NCBI RefSeq assembly: GCF_014644555.1
Contig: NZ_BMKX01000001.1
Location: 830,640-894,639 of the forward strand
DNA: 64,000 nucleotides
Source: Glutamicibacter ardleyensis
GTDB taxonomy: Bacteria; Actinomycetota; Actinomycetes; Actinomycetales; Micrococcaceae
Reading direction: 5' to 3'
The notes beneath the pieces were generated by a model. That model was not told where the DNA came from. It saw nothing but the letters and a program-made list of their open reading frames with translations, and made no database searches. This document shows positions 16,954-25,219 of the stretch, piece after piece. Position numbers and translations under genes: made by a program. How positions within the stretch are numbered: the stretch's first letter is position 1; each line of letters starts with the position of its first letter.

Positions 16954-18336
16954 CTAGACACTTACCGCGGCGTTGGCTTTGGTGCGCGGGGCGATGATCA
17001 GCAGCACAAGGATCAGGAGCAGCGAGAACGCGAAGACCGCGACGAAGCCAAATCCGATAGCGGCCATTGCGAAGATGACACCACCCAGCGCGGTCACCGA
17101 AGCGTTGCCCAGCGAGTCCGCCAAGGTCATGGCCGAGGAGTTAAAGCCTTGTTCTGCCTTAGATGACAGGGCAAACATGTTCACGTTTTGCCGGGGGAAG
17201 ATCATGCCCATGCCGAACCCGCCAACCGCCCATCCGGCGACAAGTAGCACCACGGGCGGATGGAACAACGCCGCGCACAACGCAGTGGATATTGCGATAA
17301 CACCGGCTACACCACCAATCGAAATACACGCCGCGTTACTGAGCCGGTCCCCGACTCTGCCTTGCAGCCAGGAGCCTAGTGACCACATCAAAGCAGACGC
17401 CGTGAGGACTAGCCCGGCGCGGTCTGGCGCTAAGAAGTAGTCTTCGCGGAGCATATAAGGAAGATAAATTTCCGCCCCGAAAAATGCGCCAGCTACAAGC
17501 GTTCGGGTCATTATTGTGGCCGGCAGCCCGCGACGTACGGTAAAAGTTCCACGCGGAAGCAAGGGCCTGATGGCTACCAGTGCGAGTAACAGCGCGGCCA
17601 GCAGACCGGCTAAAGACCAACCGGTACCGGCATTGCCAAGCAGGTTCATCACGATGACCAGTGCGCCGGTGAGCGCTGCCAATAGTAGGCGTTTGGTTGA
17701 TACCGGTCCCAGGCTTGGATCACGTTCTGTGGACATCCGGTGCAAGGTGGGGACGATAGCGATAAAGGCCAGTGCAATAAATACTAGAACGCCAAGGAAT
17801 ACCGCGCGCCAGTGGATATAGGTGGCAATGAGCCCCGCGATCCACGGGCCAACCAAAGCTGGGATCACCCACGCGGTGGCGAAGAGTGCAAAGATTTTTG
17901 TATGGAGAATTGCTGGGTAAGCTCTGGCGATCAACACATAGATGGCCACAGTAATTGCGCCCCCGCCAATCCCCTGCAAGATCCTTCCAAGAATCAACAC
18001 CTGCATGGTGTTCGCCGTCCCGCAGATCAACAAGCCGATAACAAAGACACTCACCGAGGCATAGAGCGGGATTTTAGGACCACGTCGATCCGATATTTCA
18101 CCGGCGGCAACCATGCCAAGCATGGCACTAGCCATGGGAGCGGCAAAGGCCAGCGCAAAGTAGCGTTGCCCGTCTAATAATTCGCTAACCAGTGGCATCA
18201 CGGTGGTCACAGCCATCGATTCAAAGGCCACCAGGAACACTAAAACAAACATTCCCACGGTGGTGGCTAAATATTTGGCGTCGTAGATCGACTCGATACC
18301 CGAAGTTTTTGCGGGTGGGGTGGGTGACGAAGGCAT
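16954..18336 (-). CDS. MFS drug-efflux-type transporter
   Basis: A 460-residue major facilitator with about 14 hydrophobic segments. It shows VTTVMPLVSELL after the first helix, the loop 2-3 motif GEISDRRGPK, and LGRILQGIGGGAITVAIYVL in the fourth/fifth helix, features of the DHA-type multidrug exporters. The substrate is not predictable. ATG at 18334-18336; the upstream 86-base gap to the next small ORF is a divergent promoter region. Confidence 0.88.
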   Translation of the reverse strand: MPSSPTPPAKTSGIESIYDAKYLATTVGMFVLVFLVAFESMAVTTVMPLVSELLDGQRYFALAFAAPMASAMLGMVAAGEISDRRGPKIPLYASVSVFVIGLLICGTANTMQVLILGRILQGIGGGAITVAIYVLIARAYPAILHTKIFALFATAWVIPALVGPWIAGLIATYIHWRAVFLGVLVFIALAFIAIVPTLHRMSTERDPSLGPVSTKRLLLAALTGALVIVMNLLGNAGTGWSLAGLLAALLLALVAIRPLLPRGTFTVRRGLPATIMTRTLVAGAFFGAEIYLPYMLREDYFLAPDRAGLVLTASALMWSLGSWLQGRVGDRLSNAACISIGGVAGVIAISTALCAALFHPPVVLLVAGWAVGGFGMGMIFPRQNVNMFALSSKAEQGFNSSAMTLADSLGNASVTALGGVIFAMAAIGFGFVAVFAFSLLLILVLLIIAPRTKANAAVSV

Positions 18337-18422
18337 ACCGTCATTCTTTCATCGAATGCCATGCTCGCTGATTCGGCATCTTTGGTTAGTGTTTATTCAG
18401 CTTTGCTTTGTAAGCTGAAGGC

Positions 18423-18533
18423 ATGCTTAACGAAGATACACGTCGCCGCATGGTCAAAATCACCGCGGTTTCTCTTGCAGTGATGGTTGGTGCCACGGGA
18501 ATTCTTTCCAGCGGGGTACTCAGCCTTTTCTAG
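18423..18533 (+). CDS. Small single-helix membrane protein, 36 residues
   Basis: ATG at 18423 with GAAGG just ahead. The product starts MLNEDTRRRMVKI and continues with one hydrophobic helix rich in Ala, Val and Gly, ending in GVLSLF. Very short proteins of this shape (charged ETRRR-like head plus one membrane span) occur in Arthrobacter and Corynebacterium relatives; I recall the pattern but not a function. It is followed after 35 bases by a strong terminator and is divergent from the MFS gene. Confidence 0.6.
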   Translation: MLNEDTRRRMVKITAVSLAVMVGATGILSSGVLSLF

Positions 18534-18568
18534 CCTGCCCAATCCGTGCGAAGGCTAGCTACTAACTT

Positions 18569-18617
18569 AAAATGTTGGGCTCGAGAAATCTACATGATTT
18601 CTCGAGCCCAACATTTT
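18569..18617. terminator. Strong bidirectional terminator
   Basis: A 22-base-pair perfect stem beginning AAAATGTTGGGCTCGAG, with a 5-base loop TACAT and T-runs on both strands. It separates the small membrane protein gene (+) and dnaB (-). Confidence 0.92.
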
Positions 18618-18639
18618 TGCTTTGGTTCAAGGCAAATTC

Positions 18640-20010
18640 TTAGCCATCGTTTTGCATGTTGCTGAAGCGCGAGTAGTGGCCTTGGAAGGCCACGGTGATG
18701 GTCTTGGTAGGACCTGCACGGTGCTTAGCGATGATCACGTCGGCTTCACCCGGACGATTTTCCTTGTCATACACGTCATCACGGTGCAGCAAGATGACCA
18801 TGTCGGCGTCCTGCTCGATCGAACCCGATTCACGAAGGTCCGAAATCATTGGCTTCTTGTCGGTACGTTGCTCGGAACCACGGTTCAGCTGCGACAGGGC
18901 AACCAGCGGAACGTCTAGCTCCTTGGCCAGCAGCTTGAGGTTACGTGAGAACTCAGAGACTTCCTGCTGACGCGATTCCACGCGCTTACCGGAGCTCATC
19001 AGCTGGAGGTAGTCCAGGATGATCATGCGCAGCTCATTGCGTTGCTTGAGCCGGCGGCATTTCGCACGAATTTCCATCATGGACATATTCGGCGAATCGT
19101 CGATGAATAGTGGCGCTTCGTTCAGCCGTCCCATGGTGGTGGCAATCTTGGTCCACTGCGCGTCTTCTACCGAACCCTTACGCAGGTCCTGGAGCTGAAT
19201 GGACGCTTCCGCCGAGAGCAGTCGCATCGCAATTTCATTGCGGCCCATTTCCAAGGAGAAGAAGACGGTAGCCATATTGTTCTTAATGGCCGCCGAGCGG
19301 GCGAAATCCAGAGCAAAGGTTGATTTACCCACTGCCGGACGGGCCGCGATGATAATCATCTGTCCGCCCTTCAAACCTTGGGTCAGCTCGTCGAATTCGT
19401 AGAATCCGGTAGGCACACCGGTAATTCCGTCGCCGGCATTGGCGGCGTTCTCGATTTCATCAACTGTTCCTTCGATGATGTCCGAGAGGCGTACGTAGTC
19501 TTCACTATTTCGGTTTTCGGCAACCTTGTAGACCTCAGCCTGGGCTTCATTCACGATGGCGTCAACTTCGCCATCTGGCGAGTAACCCATCTGCACGATA
19601 CGTGTTCCGGCATCCACCAGACGGCGAAGCACCGCCCGCTCACGGACAATCTCAGCGTAGTAACCGGCGTTTGCGGCCGTTGGTACCTGTTGGATGAGAT
19701 TGTGCAGATAGGCAGCTCCACCGACGCGGGCGATTTCGCTGCGCTTGGTGAGCAGATCCGAGACGGTCACTGCATCGGCAGGTTCACCACGACCGTAGAG
19801 ATCGATAATTGCATCGAAGATTGACTCGTGGGCTGGACGATAAAAATCTGTTCCACGCAACACCTCAACCACGTCGGCGATGGCATCTTTAGACAGCATC
19901 ATGCCGCCGAGAACCGACATTTCGGCAGGAATATCCTGCGGCGGGGTACGACCCGCCTCAGAACCCTGACTTTCGTAGACCGGTTCCGCACTCATAACAG
20001 ACACTTCCAT
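18640..20010 (-). CDS. dnaB: Replicative DNA helicase DnaB
   Basis: Hexameric 5'-3' helicase that unwinds DNA at the replication fork. The 456-residue protein has the N-terminal helical domain (IPAEMSVLGGMMLSKDAI) that contacts primase, a linker, and a RecA-like C-terminal motor with Walker A ARPAVGKSTFALDFA, Walker B MIILDYLQLM, and the arginine-finger region near the end. No intein is inserted, unlike DnaB of mycobacteria. The start could be ATG at 20010 or five codons later (MSAEPVYE), which has GGAAG ahead. Its upstream region is a dense DnaA-box cluster. Confidence 0.97.
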   Translation of the reverse strand: MEVSVMSAEPVYESQGSEAGRTPPQDIPAEMSVLGGMMLSKDAIADVVEVLRGTDFYRPAHESIFDAIIDLYGRGEPADAVTVSDLLTKRSEIARVGGAAYLHNLIQQVPTAANAGYYAEIVRERAVLRRLVDAGTRIVQMGYSPDGEVDAIVNEAQAEVYKVAENRNSEDYVRLSDIIEGTVDEIENAANAGDGITGVPTGFYEFDELTQGLKGGQMIIIAARPAVGKSTFALDFARSAAIKNNMATVFFSLEMGRNEIAMRLLSAEASIQLQDLRKGSVEDAQWTKIATTMGRLNEAPLFIDDSPNMSMMEIRAKCRRLKQRNELRMIILDYLQLMSSGKRVESRQQEVSEFSRNLKLLAKELDVPLVALSQLNRGSEQRTDKKPMISDLRESGSIEQDADMVILLHRDDVYDKENRPGEADVIIAKHRAGPTKTITVAFQGHYSRFSNMQNDG

Positions 20011-20078
20011 CCCCTATTGAACCTCTGGGAAATACCCTTGTGCCCCGATGGCAACGCTCAAGCATGTCACTGCCGACC

Positions 20079-20092
20079 GACGCTATAGCGTC
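20079..20092. promoter_or_regulatory. 14-base palindrome upstream of dnaB
   Basis: Perfect palindrome GACGCTATAGCGTC, 69 bases ahead of the dnaB start and just outside the DnaA-box cluster. The embedded TATAGC could be a -10 element on the minus strand. Its binder is unknown. Confidence 0.4.
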
Positions 20093-20101
20093 AGCGGTAC
20101 C

Positions 20102-20515
20102 TGTGGATATATCAGTCCCAAAGCCAACACTAGGTCTCTTATCTATAGCCGTAAACTCGGTTATCCACAAGATCTGTGGATAAGCATGCTCTCGCTGTGG
20201 ATGACCCTGTGCGTGACTTGGGGAGAAGCTTGTGGATTACCACACTTAAACTCATTGAACTATGAGTTGACTAGTATAAATATATTTTGACGCCTGTGGA
20301 TAGAAAGTTTATTTCTTTGTAGAGACAATCTTCTCAACTTACGTTATCCACAGGATAAAGTCCGGAATTACGGTGTATTTCGCCTTATGATGGAACTTAT
20401 CCACGCACTGTCCACATGCATGTGGACAGTTTTGTGGATAATCAACAGTCTTAGAAGTCGGTAGTCACAGCGACTATAAGCTACTGAGTCGTAACTTTGG
20501 GCGAAGTAATCCACA
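20102..20515. promoter_or_regulatory. Cluster of DnaA boxes (origin-like region)
   Basis: Four perfect TTATCCACA boxes lie at 20161-20169 (+), 20175-20183 (-), 20344-20352 (+) and 20433-20441 (-). One-mismatch copies are at 20102-20110, 20196-20204, 20231-20239, 20295-20303, 20397-20405 and 20507-20515. Two perfect boxes face each other as TTATCCACA-AGATC-TGTGGATAA. An AT-rich stretch (20271-20290, AGTATAAATATATTTT-like) lies in the middle. The whole interval 20011-20643 has no credible gene. It looks like a replication-initiator binding region, either an origin or a regulatory/titration site for dnaB. Confidence 0.8.
20407..20430. repeat. 24-base perfect palindrome within the DnaA-box cluster
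   Basis: ACTGTCCACATG and its exact complement meet at a central CATG. Each arm contains GTCCACA, a degenerate DnaA box (two mismatches from TTATCCACA), so the two arms form a back-to-back pair next to the perfect box at 20433-20441. Confidence 0.7.
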
Positions 20516-20595
20516 ATTAAGCTCAAAGTCGCCCGCGTCGACTTGTGACGCACGGAGTCCCGGCATCAACTCGAGACCTACTGCTTAAACAGCAT

Positions 20596-20633
20596 CGCGC
20601 CGCCGGCCTCTTGATCAAGAGGCCGGCGGCGCG
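20596..20633. terminator. 38-base perfect palindrome, probable terminator
   Basis: CGCGCCGCCGGCCTCTTGA and its exact complement, 11 bases after the flavin reductase gene. As RNA it gives a long GC-rich hairpin with a 4-8 base loop. A short A-run follows on the plus strand; on the minus strand no T-run follows. Confidence 0.7.
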
Positions 20634-20643
20634 AAAAAGCTAT

Positions 20644-21144
20644 TTAGACGAATTCCGGGACCGGTAACGAGTGAAATCGTGAATCATGGAAGATCGATGG
20701 AAGATGCTCGGCCAGCTTATGGCCATGAACTTCTAGCAGTACCACCCAGTGATCTCCCGCTTCTACCTCACTATAAATTGAGGTGTCGAGCCATAGTGTG
20801 GAGTCCTCAATGAACAATGAACCATCGGCGCTACTGTGTGTATTAATACCGAGGAACCGATCGCCCTTCTTCGATGCGATCTGCCCGCAGACTCCTTCAT
20901 TGCGCTCACTGAGCACTGAGACACCTATGCGGTTAGCACCCCGCAACTTTGGCCAGGTATTTGAGGTTTTCTGCACCGCAAACATCACTAACGCGGGTTC
21001 CAGTGAGACCCCCACGGTGAACGAGGAGGCAACAATTCCCGTCTTCTCACCGTCGATATCGGCGCAAAGCGCGGCAACTCCGGATGGGTGCTGCGCGAAA
21101 ACTTTGCGTAACGTCAGCGCGTCAAGCTCTTGATTCAAAGACAT
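20644..21144 (-). CDS. Flavin reductase-like (split-barrel FMN-binding) protein
   Basis: A 166-residue flavin reductase-domain protein. The N-terminal pattern FAQHPSGVAALCAD, then IVASSFTVGVSLEPALVMFAV and RIGVSVLSERN are the FMN-binding split-barrel segments of the HpaC/SsuE-like flavin reductases that supply reduced flavin to partner monooxygenases. Ribosome binding site AAAGGAAG about 6 bases before ATG. The leader carries what looks like a SAM-IV riboswitch, implying control by S-adenosylmethionine and a role in sulfur or methionine metabolism. No partner monooxygenase is adjacent, so the substrate pathway is inference only. Confidence 0.88.
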   Translation of the reverse strand: MSLNQELDALTLRKVFAQHPSGVAALCADIDGEKTGIVASSFTVGVSLEPALVMFAVQKTSNTWPKLRGANRIGVSVLSERNEGVCGQIASKKGDRFLGINTHSSADGSLFIEDSTLWLDTSIYSEVEAGDHWVVLLEVHGHKLAEHLPSIFHDSRFHSLPVPEFV

Positions 21145-21260
21145 GCTTTGCTTCCTTTACTTCATACACATCGGTACGGCGACGGTCGGCGGCAGGACAA
21201 AAGCACCTACTGCTTACTTTGGCCCGCCGTCGAAGGTTTTACGCCTCGATGTGCGGTACT

Positions 21261-21370
21261 TGTATCGTGCGGTGTTGCACGACACCGAATCCTCACCTGG
21301 AGCACCCCGCTACCGTATAGAGGGTTGCCGGCCAGCTAGCCAGGGCTTTTGCTGACGCTCATGATTCTGA
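21261..21370 (-). ncRNA. SAM-IV-type riboswitch
   Basis: Read on the minus strand, the leader of the flavin reductase gene contains CTGGCCGGCAACCCTC, then GCGGGGTGCTCCAGGTGA, which match the core of actinobacterial SAM-IV aptamers as I know them. The closing stem is GAATC (21363-21367) with GATTC (21287-21291), right after the conserved ATGAGCG. A hairpin GGTGTCGTGCAACACC with GCACGATAC follows, corresponding to the 3' pseudoknot region. Expected behaviour is repression at high SAM. The expression platform between 21145 and 21260 is GC-rich with a long imperfect hairpin. Confidence 0.8.
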
Positions 21371-21555
21371 TTAAACGATATTGGGCAGCGTGCGTAACCG
21401 TCAAACAAATCGCTTCGCAAATCGAAATATTCGAGCTGAAATTCGATGAGTACCCATTTTTTGTTGGCAAATCAGAAAATTATTCATTCTTAGCGCTGCT
21501 CAGACTTATCCCAAAACTCCCTTGCGCATTAAACCAAAGTTGCTAGCCTGATCCC
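21371..21555. other. Intergenic region with divergent promoters
   Basis: AT-rich stretch between the riboswitch leader (minus) and the sugar dehydrogenase gene (plus). No gene is supported. It should hold the promoter of the riboswitch transcript and that of the dehydrogenase gene; I could not fix their boxes. Confidence 0.5.
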
Positions 21556-22659
21556 ATGCGTCCCGGACCAGTAGCCATCGGTAAAACCACTGCTTACCTC
21601 GGTATTGCCCTGGCCTGCGCTGTTTCCATAACGGCCTGCACTGCGCAGCCATCAGCACCACCAGTCAACGTCTCCAACAGTGGTTCTGCATCACAAACAG
21701 CCGAACCCCGCATCGTTGCCGATGAGCTAAATGCTCCCTGGTCAATGGTTTTCGCGGAGAGTACGCTCTTGGTTTCAGAACGTGATTCTGGACGAATATT
21801 GGAAATAGACACGGAAGGAAATCAGCGGCAAGTTAGCAAACTCAACGACGTAGTTCATGGTGGTGAGGGTGGACTGCTCGGGCTGGCTTATCAACGGCCA
21901 TACCTGTTCGCCTATTCGACCGCCGCCGAGGGGAATCGAATCCAGCGCTTTGAGGTAACTGGAGAGGCTGGAAATCTGAGCCTCACAAATCCACAAACGC
22001 TTATTTCAGGGCTACCTTCGGCAACGATCCACAATGGCGGACGGTTGGCCATCGGACCAGATTTGATGCTCTACGCAACCGTTGGTGATGCCGGAAATGA
22101 ATCTTTGGCCCAAGACCTAGACAGCTTCGGCGGAAAGATCTTGCGACTAACCATCGACGGTGAAGTTCCGGAAGATAATCCTTTTCCCGATTCTCCGGTG
22201 TTTAGCTTCGGTCATCGTAATCCGCAGGGACTCGCCTGGGCTAGCGATGGAACCATGTACGCCAGCGAGTTTGGGCAAAACCGCTGGGACGAGCTGAACC
22301 TGATCAGAGCGGGTGCTAACTACGGGTGGCCGGTCACCGAAGGTATCGCCAATAATGCTGACTACGTTGACCCGCTCCAGCAATGGAGCACTGAGTCTGC
22401 GAGCCCTAGTGGCATGAGCATTCACCAGGACTTACTTTATGTGGCTAACTTGCGTGGTGAACGGTTGCGAATCATCGATTTGAACTCACCGAGTGATTCC
22501 ACCGAAGCCTTCACCGGCAGCTACGGAAGGTTTCGGGACGCAGCGGTCACTGCTGCCGGAGAGCTTTGGGTATTGACCAATAACACCGATGGCCGCGGTA
22601 CCCCGCAGGAATCTGATGACAAGATTCTCGGTATTTTTCCCGCAAAGTTTAGTCAGTGA
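21556..22659 (+). CDS. PQQ-dependent sugar dehydrogenase-like lipoprotein
   Basis: A 367-residue exported lipoprotein: signal helix followed by the lipobox ITAC with Cys at residue 28, then a linker and a six-bladed glucose/sorbosone dehydrogenase beta-propeller. Propeller marks are LNAPWSMVF, GGEGGLLGLAY, the IHNGGRLAIGPD blade, SFGHRNPQGLAW and YGWPVTEG. Enzymes of this family (soluble GDH/Asd type) oxidise aldoses with PQQ and Ca2+ outside the membrane. ATG at 21556 without a clear Shine-Dalgarno. Monocistronic, with a hairpin over its stop codon. Confidence 0.88.
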   Translation: MRPGPVAIGKTTAYLGIALACAVSITACTAQPSAPPVNVSNSGSASQTAEPRIVADELNAPWSMVFAESTLLVSERDSGRILEIDTEGNQRQVSKLNDVVHGGEGGLLGLAYQRPYLFAYSTAAEGNRIQRFEVTGEAGNLSLTNPQTLISGLPSATIHNGGRLAIGPDLMLYATVGDAGNESLAQDLDSFGGKILRLTIDGEVPEDNPFPDSPVFSFGHRNPQGLAWASDGTMYASEFGQNRWDELNLIRAGANYGWPVTEGIANNADYVDPLQQWSTESASPSGMSIHQDLLYVANLRGERLRIIDLNSPSDSTEAFTGSYGRFRDAAVTAAGELWVLTNNTDGRGTPQESDDKILGIFPAKFSQ

Positions 22660-22672
22660 CATAGTCACTGAC
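22652..22672. terminator. Short hairpin over the stop codon
   Basis: Perfect 9-base arms GTCAGTGAC and GTCACTGAC with a 3-base loop, overlapping the stop codon of the sugar dehydrogenase gene. It is a possible weak terminator without a T-run. Confidence 0.4.
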
Positions 22673-22817
22673 CGCTGAATTTCGCCCACTCGACGCAATG
22701 AGACTGCGTTTCTTTGTTTGACCCTGAGGTTCATGCCACGATATTAGATGGAAGTGCTTCAGCTCACATCTGCAAATTGAAGTAAACCACAACGATGAAT
22801 CGAAGGATGTCGCGCAC

Positions 22818-24422
22818 ATGGTCATGACTCAGGCAAACCATTCGGAACTCACCCCTCTGCGTTTCCTACAGCGTTCGGCCGAGGTTTATCCATCCAAGAC
22901 CGCGATCATTCACGGCTCACGAAATTACAGCTACGCACAATTTGAGTCCCGTGTGCAACGCTTTGCGCAGGCCATCAGGACGCGTATTAACCCAGGTGAC
23001 CGGGTAGCCGTGTTGGCCCCCAATACTCCAGAAATGCTGATGGCGCACTACGCGGTACCACTGGCAGGAGGCGTGCTGATCGCTTTAAATACGCGACTCA
23101 CCGCCCACGAGCTGCGCTACATCATGGATCACTCCGAGGCAAAGCTACTTTTTGCCGACACCGAGCTGTTGGCTAATACTTCAACCTTGCGTGCCGAGAT
23201 TCTGAGCCTCGAAGCACTGATTGAGATCACCGACGACCAGTACACCGGCCAACGCCCCGAGATTGCGGTGGACGGGACGCTAGAGGAGCTGCTTGATACT
23301 GTCTCGACGGCGGAACCGCTGGCCTACGAGGTGGCAGATGAGCGCGCACCCATCGCCTTGAACTACACCTCGGGCACCACGGGGAAACCCAAGGGAGTGC
23401 TCTACTCGCATCGCGGCAGCTACCTGAACTCGCTCTCCGAGGCGCACCACCAGGGATTCACCACCCAAACCCGCTACCTCTGGACACTGCCAATGTTCCA
23501 CTGCAATGGGTGGTGCACACCCTGGGCGGTCACCGCAGCCGGCGGCACCCACCTTTGCCTGCGTGGTGTCCGCGAAGATGCAGTCTGGGATGGCATTGAA
23601 GAACTTGGCGCAACACACCTCTGCGGGGCTCCCACGGTCTGCTCGATCATTGCCGATGCGCCGCGCGCTCACCCGCTCCAGGCACCACTGCGCATCACCA
23701 CCGCGGGCGCACCACCTTCGCCAGCAATTATCGCCAAGCTCCAAAAATTGGGTATCGAGGTAGTCCACGTGTACGGCCTGACTGAGGTCTATGGTCCCTA
23801 CACGATCTGTGAATACCAAGACGAGTGGAATCAGCTGGGCGAAGATGAGCGTGCATCCCTGCTCTCCCGCCAGGGCGTGGGCATGCTGACCGCAGAAAGC
23901 GCCCGGATAGTTGACGAGAATATGGGCGATGTTCCCGCCGATGGACAGACCATGGGTGAGATTGTTTTGCGCGGAAACAACGTCATGATTGGCTACTACC
24001 GTGACGAAGCGGCCACAGAACAGGCATTTGCCGGCGGCTGGTTCCACACCGGGGATCTTGGGGTGATGCATCCCGACGGCTATATCCAGGTACGCGACCG
24101 GGCGAAGGACATTATCATTTCTGGCGGCGAGAACATCTCCACCATTGAGGTGGAACAGGCGTTGGCTTCTCACCCGGAAGTGTTGGACTTGGCAGTCGTG
24201 GGGGTGCCTGATGAGAAGTGGGGAGAGCGTCCGGTCGCCTACGTCATCCGAGCCAGCGGGTCCACCCTAGATGAGGAGACCTTGATCGGTTTTGCTCGGG
24301 AAAAACTTGCCGGATATAAGGTTCCACGAACCATCGTTTTCCCACAGGATCTGCCACGTACCTCCACCGGCAAGGTACAAAAGAATGTCCTGCGCGCTCA
24401 AGGGTTGAGCGAAACTAAATGA
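22818..24422 (+). CDS. Acyl-CoA synthetase (AMP-forming)
   Basis: A 534-residue ANL-superfamily ligase that activates a fatty or aromatic acid to its acyl-CoA via an acyl-adenylate. The P-loop is YTSGTTGKPKGVLYSH, the A4/A5 region AGAPPSPAI and HVYGLTEVYGP, the hinge motif WFHTGDLGVMHPDGYIQVRDR, and the catalytic lysine is in the C-terminal PRTSTGKVQK. The pattern with NPEMLMAHY-like PNTPEMLMAHYAV and FHCNGWC is that of medium-chain AlkK-like ligases. ATG at 22818; GAAGGA lies about 10 bases ahead. Monocistronic. Confidence 0.92.
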   Translation: MVMTQANHSELTPLRFLQRSAEVYPSKTAIIHGSRNYSYAQFESRVQRFAQAIRTRINPGDRVAVLAPNTPEMLMAHYAVPLAGGVLIALNTRLTAHELRYIMDHSEAKLLFADTELLANTSTLRAEILSLEALIEITDDQYTGQRPEIAVDGTLEELLDTVSTAEPLAYEVADERAPIALNYTSGTTGKPKGVLYSHRGSYLNSLSEAHHQGFTTQTRYLWTLPMFHCNGWCTPWAVTAAGGTHLCLRGVREDAVWDGIEELGATHLCGAPTVCSIIADAPRAHPLQAPLRITTAGAPPSPAIIAKLQKLGIEVVHVYGLTEVYGPYTICEYQDEWNQLGEDERASLLSRQGVGMLTAESARIVDENMGDVPADGQTMGEIVLRGNNVMIGYYRDEAATEQAFAGGWFHTGDLGVMHPDGYIQVRDRAKDIIISGGENISTIEVEQALASHPEVLDLAVVGVPDEKWGERPVAYVIRASGSTLDEETLIGFAREKLAGYKVPRTIVFPQDLPRTSTGKVQKNVLRAQGLSETK

Positions 24423-24510
24423 CCGTGGACCGGCCTTCACTTCAGGGTTCCGGGCAGGCCCGGGCAGGCGTAAGGTGAGTTGCACTTAGCTCATTACACC
24501 GGGAGTTCTC

Positions 24511-25089
24511 ATGCCTGCGACATATACCTTTGACGTGTTTTCGAGCCTCGACGGATTTGGCGGCGCCTCGGGAAATTGGGGTGGTTACTGGGGCAAACAA
24601 GGCCCCGAACTTCTAGCCCGCCGTTTAGAGCAGTATGCATCCCCCTGTCATATGATTTTCGGCTCCAACACCTTCAAGCTGTTCTCACAGTTTTGTGCGC
24701 AGGCCGACAAATATTCGGATGTTGATGACCCGTGGGGCGAGGCGATGCATAAACAACCCGCCACCGTCATTTCTAATACGCTGACCGGTGTCTTGGACTG
24801 GCCCGATGCCTCGCTAGAGCGTGCTGACGCGCTAGCGGTGGTGCCGCGGTTAAAAGCTGAATCCACGGTCCCACTGCGTTCGCACGGGTCTTTGTCTATG
24901 AATAGGGCACTTATGGCAGCGGGGCTGGTTGATTTTATTCAGCTAACCATCTTCCCTGCACTGACTGGGCTCACGGGTCAGGATCCAATCTTCGCCGGCG
25001 TCGAGGATTTTGACCTTGAACTTGTGGATTCAAGGTTGCTTGATGGGCGTATCCAAGAATTAATTTATCGTCCTAGCCTGCATCATTAA
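24511..25089 (+). CDS. Dihydrofolate reductase-family (RibD C-terminal-like) protein
   Basis: A 192-residue protein with the RibD C-terminal/DHFR-like fold: FDVFSSLDGFGG at the N-terminus, MIFGSNTFKLF, VISNTLTGVLDWPDA, and HGSLSMNRALMAAGLVDFIQL, where the GS-x-x-x-x-L segment binds NADPH. These are widespread reductases of unknown substrate in actinobacteria and are not the housekeeping DHFR. GGGAG lies 6 bases before the ATG. Confidence 0.87.
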   Translation: MPATYTFDVFSSLDGFGGASGNWGGYWGKQGPELLARRLEQYASPCHMIFGSNTFKLFSQFCAQADKYSDVDDPWGEAMHKQPATVISNTLTGVLDWPDASLERADALAVVPRLKAESTVPLRSHGSLSMNRALMAAGLVDFIQLTIFPALTGLTGQDPIFAGVEDFDLELVDSRLLDGRIQELIYRPSLHH

Positions 25090-25219
25090 GAACGTCAGGC
25101 AGCGGCTCACAAATCTCGAAGTTTGGCGTCATACTCAAAATGGACGCTCCCACAAGTAGTAATTCACTATAAGCTCGGAGATAAACACCAGATAATCACT
25201 TCTTGCTTAGGGAACTACC

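Noticed and set aside
20048..20290. 80-codon ORF across the DnaA boxes
   Set aside because: No ribosome binding site; its sequence is explained by the repeated boxes.
23280..24173. 297-codon minus-strand ORF opposite the acyl-CoA synthetase
   Set aside because: Antisense shadow; the plus strand has all ANL motifs and proper codon use.
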